A DNA stretch of 64,000 nucleotides from Paulownia fortunei. Lineage: Eukaryota > Streptophyta > Magnoliopsida > Lamiales > Paulowniaceae. The translations under genes and the position numbers were made by a program. This document shows, one piece after another, positions 24,611 through 36,308 of the stretch. How positions within the stretch are numbered: the first letter of the stretch is position 1; each line of letters starts with the position of its first letter. The stretch is from contig CM033110.1 of the NCBI GenBank assembly GCA_019321725.1, forward strand, positions 14,377,278 through 14,441,277, given 5' to 3'. Below the pieces are notes generated by a model. That model did not search any database, had not been told where the DNA came from, and saw only the letters and a list, made by a program, of their open reading frames with translations.

Positions 24611-26187
24611 TTCTACAACTTTAATATTGCAAACTCAAGTGCAAGTTGTGTTAAGTAATAAATTTCTTGGGAGTTCGACGTCGATCCACAGGGAAGTTGT
24701 TTGAAGTTTTCAGGATTATATTTCTTAAAAGATTGGTTTTATGTGGTTTAGAATATAAAAAAAAACTAATATTATAACTAATAAATCAAAATAATAAAAG
24801 TACCGAGGATTATGGATCTACTCTTAAGTTTTGGATAGATGAATAATTATTTATTCTTTTTATCTCTTTTAAATGCCATAATTGGAATCCATACATAATA
24901 AGTTCTAATGGGAAGATGTTATCAAATAACTTATACAATAAGGTAATCATGATATTGTCTTACTGTTTGTAAATTATCTCTTAACACTAATACTTATTTA
25001 TGCGATCAAGTATTTATGCATACTTTTATCTATAACAAATTAAGGTTTTACGTTAGCAATCGGTGGGGTAGAACCGTACAATAAGCTAAATAAACTCAAG
25101 TATTTGTTATGTTATTGGAGATATATAAATCAAGAATCACCACAAAATAAGAAGGGTTTCAATTAAAAATTTAAATAATAATATAACACACCTGAATATC
25201 ATACACATTTATAACTGCTCATCTTTCTCCATCAAGAGGTTCATCCTTTCTCCTCAGTTAAATAAAATTTATAAAGACATAATGAAAGTAGAAAATACTA
25301 AAAATAGAAGAAAAACTAGAGAATATATTTCTGTTACTACTAGAAAACTTAGCCTTAAAAAAGACAATAATAAAACTTTCTTTCCCTCTCTAAGGGTTTT
25401 TGTGTATCTTGAATGCCATTTAAGAGCTCTTATTTATAGTATAAGAGTGCCTAAATTGGAATTTACAAATATACTCCAAACACACTCTAAATTAACTTCA
25501 AATGTGATCTAAATTCACATATCCTTTTCAAATCTAAATTTTGTCACATATTTTTCTCCATGCAATTAGCTGAATTTGGAAAAGTTAAGACTTGTCTATT
25601 AGCTTTATTTTTCAACTTGAATCACCTAATTCCAACTACTAGAGAAAAGTTATACTTGATTTAATGAGATGTGCCAACATATATAGATCATTTCCAATGC
25701 ACACATTTGGATGAATTTTCTACTATAATCAAGACTGAATTGGGTTAACCTTCTAACAACAAAGTTGTTGTTTTATCTATTGGCTTTAAAATGAAGTAAG
25801 ATTCAGATCTTTTTAAGTGTTATGCCCAAAATACAAAAACTGTACAAATCTAAAAATATGTTTATTTTGAATTTAGTGCAAACCCAACAATCACTTACAA
25901 AGTTCAAGTGATTTCTTGCATAAATTTTGATCTACACATAATGAACTCAAACAAAAAATGACTCTTTTTTTCTAATTTTGGTGTTTCTTTGATCTAATGA
26001 AATATTATCTCCCTACTTGCTTACAAAATACGTTGTCTTACTCGATTTTATTTTGGCTCTTTTTTATCTTTTTTTGTTCATTAATTCCCTAACATAAAAT
26101 ATTAATAAAACTATAATATTAACAAGTATAAAGTAAGGAAAGTATAAAGAATTTGATATAAAAATATATCAAAATATGCATTTATCA
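24611..26187 (-). repeat. 5' LTR of the minus-strand Athila-like element
   Basis: 1,577 bp. The minus strand begins TGATAAATGCATATTTTGAT, matching the start of the second Athila LTR at 43,926, and ends beside the primer site. The terminal CA appears mutated to AA. Confidence 0.85.
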
Positions 26188-26344
26188 CTTTCTTGCTATA
26201 AGTATTAGAAAATGCACAATTGAGTAATCGCGAATGGATTTCGAGATTCATGTTTTATTACAGATGATGTAATTTAGTTTTATGTTTACAAAAATTTTTA
26301 AATTATACTACATATGAGTTTCTCGAGACCATACGAACCCAACA
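26188..26344 (+). repeat. 3' end of a copia-like LTR
   Basis: This resembles 14,866-15,030: CTATAAG, then TTAGAAAA, TGAGTAATCGC and TTTTATTACA appear in order, and both end GAACCCAACA. It may be the 3' LTR stump of the older copia-like element. Confidence 0.6.
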
Positions 26345-26449
26345 AAAACAAATATTCTTTTTCATTCAACATCAATTAAAATGCAATTTCTCATCTTTAT
26401 ATATTTATTATTACTTTAAAGGAAGTTTTTAGATAAATATTTATAGGAT

Positions 26450-26812
26450 GCGTATAAATAGTGATCATATAATTTGTCCCCAAAGATTTGACTTGAACAC
26501 TCCGAGTCATAGAATTATTGAGATGTAATGTCAATAATTTGGATAAACTTCCATATAAGATTCCTGTTTGAAGGGAGAATGTCTTCTTCCCCACTAAGAA
26601 ATTTTTCTAATTGAAAATTACCACATGTTGAATAAGTAACTTGTGTGGACACCATGTTAATCTTGTGTGTGGTTGTACTTTGATTTATAATGTGATGGCA
26701 TGACAATAACAAAGGACATATTTTGGATGAAATTTGGTCATACATGGTTTGTGAATGTCAACGAATGATCCATCATCTATTCAGATGAATGGACAAATGT
26801 CTTACGTTTTTT
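26450..26812 (+). repeat. Diverged middle part of the same copia-like LTR family
   Basis: Collinear similarity to about 13,000-13,370, with matching phrases TACTTTGAT, CATGACAATAA and TCTA/TTCAGATGAAT. There are no LTR ends, so it is a fragment of another copy. Confidence 0.45.
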
Positions 26813-27430
26813 TGTTAGAGTAATACCTCGCGAGCCAATTGCTTTGGTCGTTCTTATAATCTTGTAGAATCCATCTAATTCATATTAATATATATATATA
26901 TATATATTAAGTATATATATTAAGTACATATAAGTAAAAATAACTTCTTTTTGTCACAATAATAATTTCTGACAAGTTTAATAATGATAAAAAATAATTA
27001 TAAGTTGTCGATATTGAAAATAGTGATACAAAAATTGTGTATAGGTTACCACTAGTGACAATGTGCATTAAGAATTCAGTCGCCACAAAACTTGCAACAA
27101 TAACTCTAAGATTAAATTTTTGTTGTAATTGAGTTATTTTTTTACATGTTTCACTAATTGTCAGCAATGAAAATTTAGATAGAAATCTTGTCACTATTGA
27201 ATTTGTGAAAATTATTATTTTGGCTAAATAAAAACTAGTGTCACTTACTATATATCATTAGTGTGATAAATTTGATATTATCACTAATATTATTTATTCT
27301 TGTAGTGAGTTAGAGTTGTGATTAATTGATTTGATTAATTAATTAATTAATTAATTAATATTAATTTAATTCAAGAGTCAAATTAATTGATTAATTAATT
27401 ATATCTTTTATTGGGCTTCATTTAATTAAG
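26813..27430 (+). repeat. Start of another copia-like LTR, interrupted
   Basis: TGTTAGAGTAATACCTCGCGAG opens a segment similar to 218-228 plus 12,750-12,830. After the insertion-like block at about 26,924-27,307, a TTAATTAATT-rich stretch resembles 13,850-14,230. Confidence 0.45.
26924..27307 (-). mobile_element. Possible non-autonomous CACTA element remnant
   Basis: The right end, read on the minus strand, begins CACTACAAGAATAAATAATA, the typical CACTA terminus. Inside are repeated TAGTGA/TCACTA-type motifs (for example 27,050, 27,190, 27,236, 27,260, 27,282), as in CACTA subterminal regions. The left end is degenerate, so the left boundary is approximate. Confidence 0.35.
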
Positions 27431-29699
27431 TTAGGCGCAATTGGATAGGATATAAGATATCATAGTCCATGTAGAGATATCATCTTGCATAAGGTATGAG
27501 ATAACTAATGCAAAAAGGAAACTACTTTGGAAGGCAAAACTCTCACGTGGAGGGTGTTTTACAGTCTACACCTAGTATATTGTTCATCAAGGGTTTAAAT
27601 GATTGACAAATATCCCATTTTTTATGAATGGGACACATGTTAATTAGAAATAGGACATTTATTATTCATCTAAAGAAAATAATTCTGGAATGCCAAATAT
27701 GTAAGGTAAAGATGTGCCTTAACGTTAAGAAAGACTTTAAATAATAGAGAAGAAGGTAATTGAATAAGAGACGTATTTTATTACCTCTTTTGGATAAGCA
27801 TCATAAGGCAAGTTTACTTAAAGTAAGATTCTTTTTTCTTATCCCGTACTTAATAGAATTAGATTTAGACTCTCAATGGAATAAACATGGTTTTTGGTTA
27901 TTCTACTGTGCAAGAGCTCGTCAACTCGTACTTATCCAATTCAATTTAGTTAAGATAGATCTACCAGATCAGCTCAGAGAATATAGACCTACCGATTAGA
28001 TTTAGACCTATCAAAATGTTTAGGTCTTGTTTATGGCACATCAAGTAGGATTCCCTTTCCATATCCAAGACCTAGTACATTCATTCTAGTACTCTAGTTA
28101 GACGTCTACGATTTTCAAGCAACAATTCTACTCAAACAAGGATATCATGTTAAACCTATTCAGGTACGTTAGGATCAACTCATTCAAGTCTGACCTACTC
28201 ATTTAGTTCAAATTAGTATAGAAGCCATTCAGCTCAACTCAGTCGAATTAATACTACTACATTTGATATTAATATTACCAGCCCATGCGAATATAGTTAC
28301 TCAAGCTTAAACCTATTCGAGACCCAAGGATCAAACCCATTTGTAATAATTGTGGCTCAAATTCCTTAGGCTTAATTGGCCGGGCCATATTGAAGCCACA
28401 ACACACATAATGAAATTCAGGTGGCTGATCGAAGTATGGATCAATTTGAGTGAAGAAATACTTGGGTCTCTAAAGTATCTCCTATCACGGCCAGCAAAAG
28501 GTCTTGTGTCAACTACAAGATTGCGACCACAGATATGGCATATGCTGCCTAGGATGACAAGCCTAGGGCAATTATTCATCTTGTCTTCTCATAAGATTTC
28601 AACTTCCATCATAATAGTCTATCAAACACAAGATTTGGAATGTATCCTCAATGCTTAGATTGATTTTCCACAAATGGCGTCAGAATGTTGTGGGCAAAAA
28701 TTCATGCTGGGGATAAATTTGTCAACTTCCTCATGAGGACAAGCTTGAAATATTTGGGTTCGACCTGCAACTCAAATAAATCATTGGGGTAGATAGGGAG
28801 TAAGAGAATAGAAAAATAAAAACTAATAAAGTAATAGACAATGTATATTTCACTTTTGAATGGAATGAGTATTTACTGTTGTGCTCGAGGGTAGTAGGTG
28901 ATTTGTATTAATTTTACTACACCATCAAAATGTGTGGAATTACTATAGTAGGTTGTACTACACTCGTAATGTAGGTATTTTTCAGGCCTAGCCAAGGGCT
29001 CCGTGGTAAATGGCTTTCTTTATCTTCTCAATTCACCCTTGTTAATCATAAATATATTTTTCTGGTAAATTATTTGTCTTTGTGAATAAATTGGGCGTTC
29101 AATTTTATTCACTAAAATGCAAGGACAAGAATACGCGACCCTGATTTTGTGAACTTGCAGTTATAGAAGGGTGGTTAAGAAGGCATCCAACCACAAACAC
29201 TTCTGTATATATTTATTTATTTATTTTTAAGCACTAAAAAAAGATATATATAATGTCAACTTCCATGCCTCGCATTTGTAAATTATAATCATTCTATTTC
29301 TGCTTTTATAACTTTATTTACTATACATTATTGGTAGTTATTAAAAGTTTGATTGATTGATTATTGATTGCTATTTAATTTTCCACAATTGTTAATGATG
29401 CTTAACTTAAATGGTAAAAGTGATGCCTTAAAGACTTTGAGGTGGTAGATTCATATCTATATCTATATTTATATTTTATTATAAAAATATGAATGTTTCT
29501 TTCAATTTTTGATTCGATTAAAATATTCTCTTGATATTATTAGTTTTAATGGTAGTTATGTAATTTAATAATTACATAATTTTAAAATAAATAATGCTTA
29601 TTTTTTTAATTGGTCAATGAAGTTATAGGATAATTACAATAATAAAATATCAAGAGTTCAAGTCTAACTCTACTTTCATTTGTTTGATATTACAAAAAT
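27431..29699. other. Unassigned repeat-like intergenic DNA
   Basis: No gene could be supported. The 27,700-28,800 part looks like LTR-type non-coding sequence, with CCACAAATGGCG near 28,669 followed by GTTGTGGGC, which weakly recalls a Ty3/gypsy primer site. Downstream is AT-rich spacer with no recognisable feature. Confidence 0.3.
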
Positions 29700-29734
29700 A
29701 TATGTGGACATTATATATATAAGTAATTTACTTT

Positions 29735-31210
29735 TTATTTTCTCTTTTGTCCATTTATGTGTTCATATTTCGATTTAATTATTTTGTTAAATGAATTTTA
29801 AAAAATAAAAAAATAGTTCAAATTTAAATAACAAAATTTAATTGTATTTAGAATTAATTAATAAATATAAACTAAGATATGAAAATTATTTATAAAATTT
29901 GTAAAAAATTTATAAAATTTATAAAAATTAGAATTTGATATTGTGGCATGGTTTGATAAACTGAAATAAAACACTAATATTAAATTGAATATTTTTTTTA
30001 TGGAAATAACAATCAAATACCTAATTTAAATATTTTATTCGACTTTGATAAATACTAAATTTTCAGTTTTGATTTGATTTCATCGGTTTATCAAATTGTT
30101 TTCACCCCTATAGAAAAAATCACATTGAATTATAATTGAAAAAGATATGATACACTATATAAAAATTATTTTATTGTGAAATATGTCTATTTGAATAAAC
30201 TAAATATACCTCACATAATCCAGTCTAATCAAATTCATTAAATTTAGTGTGGAAATAATATTTTATTTTTTTATATGAATTGCAAGGCACATTCAACTGT
30301 TGTACTTATAATTTTGGTTATTTCAATTATTGAAAAAAACAAATAGAGCAAAACATATATATTAAAGTATATTCATGACTAAAATTAGATCTTTTTTGAA
30401 TCATGAGAATAAATTTGCAAAACCTCCTAAACTATGAGACTAAAAGTATATTTTCATATGCTTGGAATATACGAAAATAATTATATCAGTTAATGAGATA
30501 TTTGATTCCTTTAACATATATTTTCTTAAATCACCCAAATCTAAATTTTATATTATATTTACCAATTTGCTATTTTTTTCTGAAAACAAGTGGGAAAATT
30601 ATATTTATAAGAAGTTCACCTTTTGTTTTATCTTTTGACCATTTTTGGTTTTATGATTTTGTTAAAAAATAATATTGCTAAAAATAAAAATAAATAAATA
30701 GCTCAAAATTAAATAGCAAAATTATTATTTTTAGTTTGGTAAGTTAAAATTAAGAAAAAAGTTATAAGATTAATTAATAAATATAAAATAAGATATAACA
30801 ACTGTTTATAAAATTTGTAAAAATTAAAATTTAATGTTTTGTATGATTTGATGAATCAAAATAAAAAAATAAAAAATCAAACTGAATATCAATTTTGTAT
30901 GAAAATATACCTCACTATATCCAATTTAATTAGATTAATTAAATTAATGTGAAAATAACATCTATTTTTTATATCAATTCAAAGGCACAATTCACTATCA
31001 TATTTATAATTTTTTGTTATTCCATTTTTAAAAAAAAAAAAACGAATACAACAAAATTTAAAGTTTATTCATGACTAAAACTTATTTTTTTCTGAACCAT
31101 GTGACTATACAAAAATAATTATATTAATTGATGGAGTATTTGATTCCTTTAATTTTATTTTCTCAAGTCATCCATATCTAAATTTTATATCATAATTACC
31201 AATTATGAGA
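29735..31210. repeat. Two diverged copies of an AT-rich repeat in tandem
   Basis: Unit A (about 29,735-30,570) and unit B (about 30,615-31,210) share collinear phrases: TTTATAAAATTTGTAAAAA, TATTCATGACTAAAA, AAAATAATTATAT, ATTTGATTCCTTTAA and ATCTAAATTTTATAT. A third partial copy lies at about 32,255-32,620. No coding frame. This is probably an old dispersed repeat duplicated locally. Confidence 0.6.
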
Positions 31211-33119
31211 CCATATTCCAAAAATGATGTTATCCCTTATATTTCACATATTTTATGCACAAAATTCAAAATTTCTTTTAATTATTTGACTTATTTTTTC
31301 ATATCAGAATCATAGTAGCCTGATTGCAATTGGATTTGATATTTGATTTAATAAATTTTTGACTTTGAGAATTAATGTTAAATCGCTACTGGAATCACTT
31401 CATGAAAAAACAGATCTTTTGGATTGATCATTTAATTTAATAAATTTAATTTATACTATTTTATCATCAGTTCGAATATTGTAGTTTTTATTGGCTTTCT
31501 CTTCCTACTTTTCTTCCAAATATTATTTTTCTTTATTTGGATACAAAAACATGTTTGTTATTTGTATTTTTTGGGAATGGTATTTTTTTACAGAATACAA
31601 AATTATTTATTACCATAGTTAGATAATCCTATATCCTATATTGTCACTAATTATAACATAATAACATTGACAATATATTTATAATTAAAAATATCTCTCA
31701 TTAATTATAATAAAATAATATTAACAATATATCTACCATTGATATAATATTTTCCAAAATACACCATATCATTTATCCCAACAAAACATACACATTTTTT
31801 TTCTATAAACATTCTACAAACTTACTTTTCACAATACATTCTTCGAGAACACTCTCCTCAAAACAAATAGAATGCCTAATTTTTTTCAATAGAATCAAAT
31901 ATGGCAAAAATAAGTTGTATGAACCTCCATGCTGTATTACCATATTTTAACATAAATATTTTAAACATATATATATTATATTAAATAGAAAATAATTTTG
32001 TACTACATTTACTTGTGTATTTATTGATCTTTTTACATATTATTCTACTGAACCAATTATAAAATTGATAAAAATGGAGCATTTTTAAAAGTACATATAG
32101 GGGCTAAATGAAATTAACAATAAATTTTTTTAAAGAAATCTAATAGAGATAAAATCTTATTATGTCTATATATTATTATAGTATTACAAAGCTATATATA
32201 GCATATATTCAGGTTGATTTCTTCTTTATTTTCATTTCTTAACAAAATCTAATTGTATTTGAAAATTATTATTTTTAGTTTGGTAAATTAAAAGTAAGAC
32301 AAAAAATAGTAAAAAACTAATTAATATATAAATTAGATAAAAAATTATTTATAAAATTTGTAAAAATTAAATCCAATATTTGGTACTGTTCAATAAATTG
32401 GAATAAAAAATCAAAATCAAACTGATTATTGAATTTTTATAAAAAATTAAAATCAAATTGAATATTGAATTTTTATAAAAAACTAAATATCAAATCAATT
32501 TTTTTTATTGACATGGTACATACCGAATTTTTAGTTTTAATTTATTATTTTTTTAATCTCTAAGGAACAAGTGTCACCTATAAATTATGAGTTGAAAAAG
32601 AGTTTATTGTTTTGTTGCATTTTCAACTGCAATTTTTTTTTTCATAAAATCTTAATTTATATTTTTTTCAAAATACTTAATTTTTCTATATTAATTTTCA
32701 TTCATCTTCTTTTTTCTCGAGTTTATATATATTTTAATTAATAAAATTACAACAACTAAAATTATAAAAAATTAAAAGTATCATCATTTATATACACTAA
32801 TTGCATGATTTTGAAGTTATTGATATTCATCAGTATGTCAATCTTGAAAAATAAAATGCAATCAATCATCAAATAAGATTTTAAGTTTGTGTTGTTGGAG
32901 TGATAATATTGCTAGCTCTACATATACTTTTATTGTCGAATATATGGTCAAGCTGCCTGAAATTTACCATAGAGTCAATAAGGGTATATATTGTACACAA
33001 CATATGTGAGAGTTATTTGGGATACATAGCAAAGTCTAAAGATTTCAAAAGAAAAATAGAAACCTCAGTTAAACATAAGTTGCCAAAATTTTAAAAAGTT
33101 TGATTTTCTTTTTTGGAGA
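31211..33119. other. AT-rich intergenic DNA with one further repeat copy
   Basis: No gene supported. The segment 32,255-32,620 resembles the duplicated repeat units upstream, and its end (ATCTCTAAGGAACAAGTGTC, then TATGAGTTGAAAAAGAG) has a diverged match at about 35,060-35,125. Confidence 0.4.
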
Positions 33120-34510
33120 ACATGAAAAAAAAAATTAGTTCATATGATCTTCCAAACATTCTTATTGATATAGATAATATGGACAATAATTTTTCAAGAG
33201 AGATACAAGATAAAATGTCAAAAGAAATAACTCTGGAAGATTATAAAGTATAACTAAAGATAAATCATGAACAACATAAAGTTTTCTAATGATAATAGAT
33301 TACATACAAATGGGTAAGATGTTTCTTTATTAATGGATCATGTGGAATACGAAAAAAGAAAAAATTATACCTTACATTGTTAACTCATTTTAATTCAAAA
33401 ACTCAAATAGTACTTATAACCGCAGTATCTACAATTGCTTTCGCAATAATGTTAGGGGGTAAAACAACACATTCTCGCTTCAAAATATCAATAGATTCAA
33501 TGGAATCAAATCAGTAACTATGTCCAAGCAAAGTAGAGTTGCAGAGCTATTACGTAAATCACAATTATTTTTATGAGATGAAGCATCAATGACAAAAATG
33601 ATAGCTATAAAAAATATTGATAAATTATTAAAAGACGTAATGAAAAATAATGAAGATTTTGGTGGAAAAGTGGTGGTATTTTGTGAAGATTTTCGACAAG
33701 TATTAATAGTTGTTCCTAAGGTAACAATCTATCAAACTATTTTTGCAAGTTTGGTGAAATCATATTTGTTGCACAAAATGAAAAGAAAAATTATCAAGGA
33801 ACATGAGTCGATGAATGATCCAAACTTCAGTGAGTTTTTACTTAGAATTGGAAAAAGTGAGAAACTAAATGATACTAAAGGTAATATCAAAATTCTAAAA
33901 AATATGATTATTGAGTATGATAATGAAGAAAACTCAATATTACGACTTATTAGAGTTATTTTTCCTACTTTAAATAAGAATGCTCATTCAACTCATTATA
34001 TGACAAGCCAAACATCGAAAAACAAGAACATTTAACAGTTTTAATGAAGTTATTGATAATATAAATTACTATTATAAAGATAACATTTTGAACCCTTTAA
34101 TCCCAAATCGTTTGCCTTCTCCATAAATTGGTCTTGAAAAAAAATTGTCCAATAATTTTTTTGAGAAATCTGAACCTATAAAATGGATTGAGTAATGATA
34201 TAAGAATGGTATGCAAAATTTCAAAAATAACGTAATTGATGGATAAATTGTGTTTGGACAACATATTGGAAACTTTATATCTAGAGTGTCACTTTCGCTA
34301 GTTGAAAATGAAGTTTATCCATTTCAATTTAGACGTGGACAATTCTATATGAAACTTTACTTTGTAATTGTAATGACAATCAAAAAAGCTCAATGTCAAA
34401 CAATTCTAAATATTGGTGTCTATTTGCCTAATTCAGTATCTTCTAAATGTCAATTATATATTGCTATCTCTAGAGGAACTTCAATATCTATAATCAATAA
34501 TTGATTAAAT
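33120..34510 (+). pseudogene. Helitron-type PIF1-like helicase remnant
   Basis: Successive frames show the C-terminal helicase of plant Helitron transposases: YDLPNILIDIDN, a decayed nucleotide-binding region, LGGKTTHSRFKIS (family PGGRTAHSRFKIP), KSQLFL then DEAS (family IWDEAPM), FGGKVVVFCEDFRQVLIVVPK (shown in part), NPLIPNRLPSP, and finally YPFQFRRGQFYMK, TIKKAQCQT, GVYLPN and QLYIAISR. At least six stops or frame changes occur. No Rep domain is seen. It could be a truncated Helitron or, less likely, a host PIF1 copy. Confidence 0.82.
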
Positions 34511-36275
34511 AAGACACCTCAAATGTAAGAAGAATATGTAGATTAAAAATATTGTGCACATACAAATTTTGAGTGTAAGTATAAATATTTTTTCCTTAAG
34601 TAATACATTATATATTATTAATAGTAACTAATATTTTATTTTTATTAGTAAAAAACAACATTGAAACATGATTCACTGTAACACAAAGTTCTGATACCTA
34701 ACAATCATATAATGTGAAGAAAATTGTAGCATACAAGTAATTAAAGAAAAAATAATTTGATTACTTATTATGGTCATACTCAATGAAAGTAGTTTAATAA
34801 TATTATGTATAAGTCGTATGTATACCGAATAATATGTAAAAACTGACACATAATTCTGTAGATCCTTAAATATTGGATATGTATTTTACTTAATTTTTAA
34901 TCCTGGACCCTAAACCTTTTACTTAGTTCCACATGTATTTATTATTAAAGAAGAAATATAACTAAATTGTAGTTTTATTTATGTTCGTAAAATAGATATT
35001 TTTTAATATTAATTATCTATCTTTTAACATTTATATTTTTTCAATTTGTCAAATTTCTTCAATCTCTAGAGAACAAGAATCAGCTACAAAGTATGAATTG
35101 GGAGAGAGTCTCTTACTTTGTTGAAATGTCATATCGATCAATAATTAGTTTATGAAATATTTTGGAATATTTTATTTTTTATTGATTATATTTTATTTAA
35201 TATTTTATAATTTATGAAGTATATTATAATATTTTGATTTTACTCAAATATGTTATTAAATAATATAATTAATTTATTAAAATCATATAAATTATGTTAC
35301 TTACTAGTCCCATTAAAAGTGTGGTCTTAGTCTAGTAATAAAATTGTTGTTAATTAGTGGTGGTTGTTATTGATTATTAATTGTTAATCAATTGTTGATA
35401 AGTAATGCTCTGATGTAAATGTTTAACCCAAAAAATAATAAAACAATAGTTCTCAATTATTCATATTCCTATGATATATGGCATATGCAACTAATTTACT
35501 CAAAAAAATAAAAAAAATAAAAATATTGCTGATTGTCTCCATTGATCGATCCCCGTATGGCTCTGCCATGGGGTCATAAAAAGAGTCATAATATATTTGT
35601 CCTAAAATTGTTCCTTCTTTTATTATAATATAATACAAAGTTGAACTCTATATGGAATATCAATAAATGCCTTATATATATGGCATATGCAACCAATTTG
35701 TCATATTGATTTTTTTAATAATTAAATTAAAAAATATTGACTGAATTATTTATTATTAAGCGTGAAAAAGTAGACATTCTCACTAATCCACAACAGCAGC
35801 TGACTCATAATTTTGGAAATAGAAAGAGTATAAAAGTTTGCTTATTGATATCTATTCTACCGAAATGACATAAAAAATCTGTACTAGTTAGTTCTAACAT
35901 TGCTATCAGCGACAGACAAAACAAGCAACCAGAATATATGTAAACTGATTCTCTCCTCCTCTTTATTAATCTCAAACTGATATTAAAACACTACAAGACA
36001 ACCTCAGTTTATATTCTGCAGAAGCGACAAGCCGGGCTTGCCGTTTTACCTCTAGCCATAACAAGTTCAACCTTGTCTTCTTACCAATAACGGTATCAAC
36101 TGCCGGCCTATCCACTTTGTTCCGTTCACAACTGATTTCTTCCTAGAATTGGCACATCAAATGATGCAAGAAACTTGCAGATTGAAATCCAAGTAGTGGA
36201 TTAATTTAATCATGGACTTAGTCCCTGGAATTTTGTCAGCCCACATAATATATTGATCATCGTTTGTCTCAGAGG
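34511..36275. other. AT-rich spacer upstream of the GH9 gene
   Basis: Mostly unassigned. It contains a diverged repeat match at 35,060-35,125, and two copies of a GATATATGGCATATGCAACTAA-like phrase (about 35,472 and 35,677). The 500 bp before the gene is less AT-rich and is presumably promoter and 5' leader. No TATA box can be assigned with confidence. Confidence 0.35.
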
Positions 36276-36308
36276 ATGGCGTTAGATGGGCAGGACTCTG
36301 CAACTTGA
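36276..36308 (+). CDS. Upstream ORF (10 codons) abutting the GH9 start codon
   Basis: ATG at 36,276 opens MALDGQDSAT followed by TGA at 36,306-36,308. The next base starts the GH9 ATG (36,309), in a frame directly continuous with the stop. It would be read first by scanning ribosomes if the leader includes it, so it could lower translation or force reinitiation. Whether it is in the transcript is not shown by sequence alone. Confidence 0.5.
   Translation: MALDGQDSAT

Larger units (their letters stand above)
17829..26187 (-). mobile_element. Athila-like Ty3/gypsy element without RT/integrase, carrying a LOG pseudogene
   Basis: On the minus strand the order is 5' LTR (26,187-24,611), tRNA-Asp type primer site, Athila-type gag and protease, about 1.9 kb containing host-like coding remnants, a 3' non-coding region, a polypurine-like tract, and a 5'-deleted 3' LTR (18,637-17,829). 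No reverse transcriptase, RNase H or integrase could be recognised, so it was non-autonomous or has lost pol. Flanking 5-mers CTTGC (17,824-17,828) and CTTTC (26,188-26,192) match at 4 of 5 bases, so a target-site duplication is plausible but not proved. Confidence 0.8.
218..26344 (+). mobile_element. Decayed copia-like LTR element hosting nested insertions
   Basis: The 11 bp at 218-228 (TGTAAGAATAG) continue at 12,750 into TGCCCGATGAGCCAAC once the Tekay element is removed. The joined sequence resembles another copy of the same LTR start at 26,813 (TGTTAGAGTAATACCTCGCG). The 5' LTR ends at 15,030, an internal region follows to 17,828, the Athila element occupies 17,829-26,187, and a piece resembling the LTR 3' end lies at 26,188-26,344. 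The flanks GTAAC (213-217) and AAAAC (26,345-26,349) match at only 3 of 5 bases, so the outer boundary is inference. Most of the coding region is missing, so a large deletion must also have occurred. Confidence 0.4.

Noticed and set aside
28350..28658. Overlapping open frames on both strands
   Set aside because: Neither has recognisable domains; the surrounding DNA looks like non-coding LTR-type sequence.
28665..28700. Possible Ty3/gypsy primer-binding site (CCACAAATGGCG)
   Set aside because: Match is weak and no LTR end, gag or duplication supports it.
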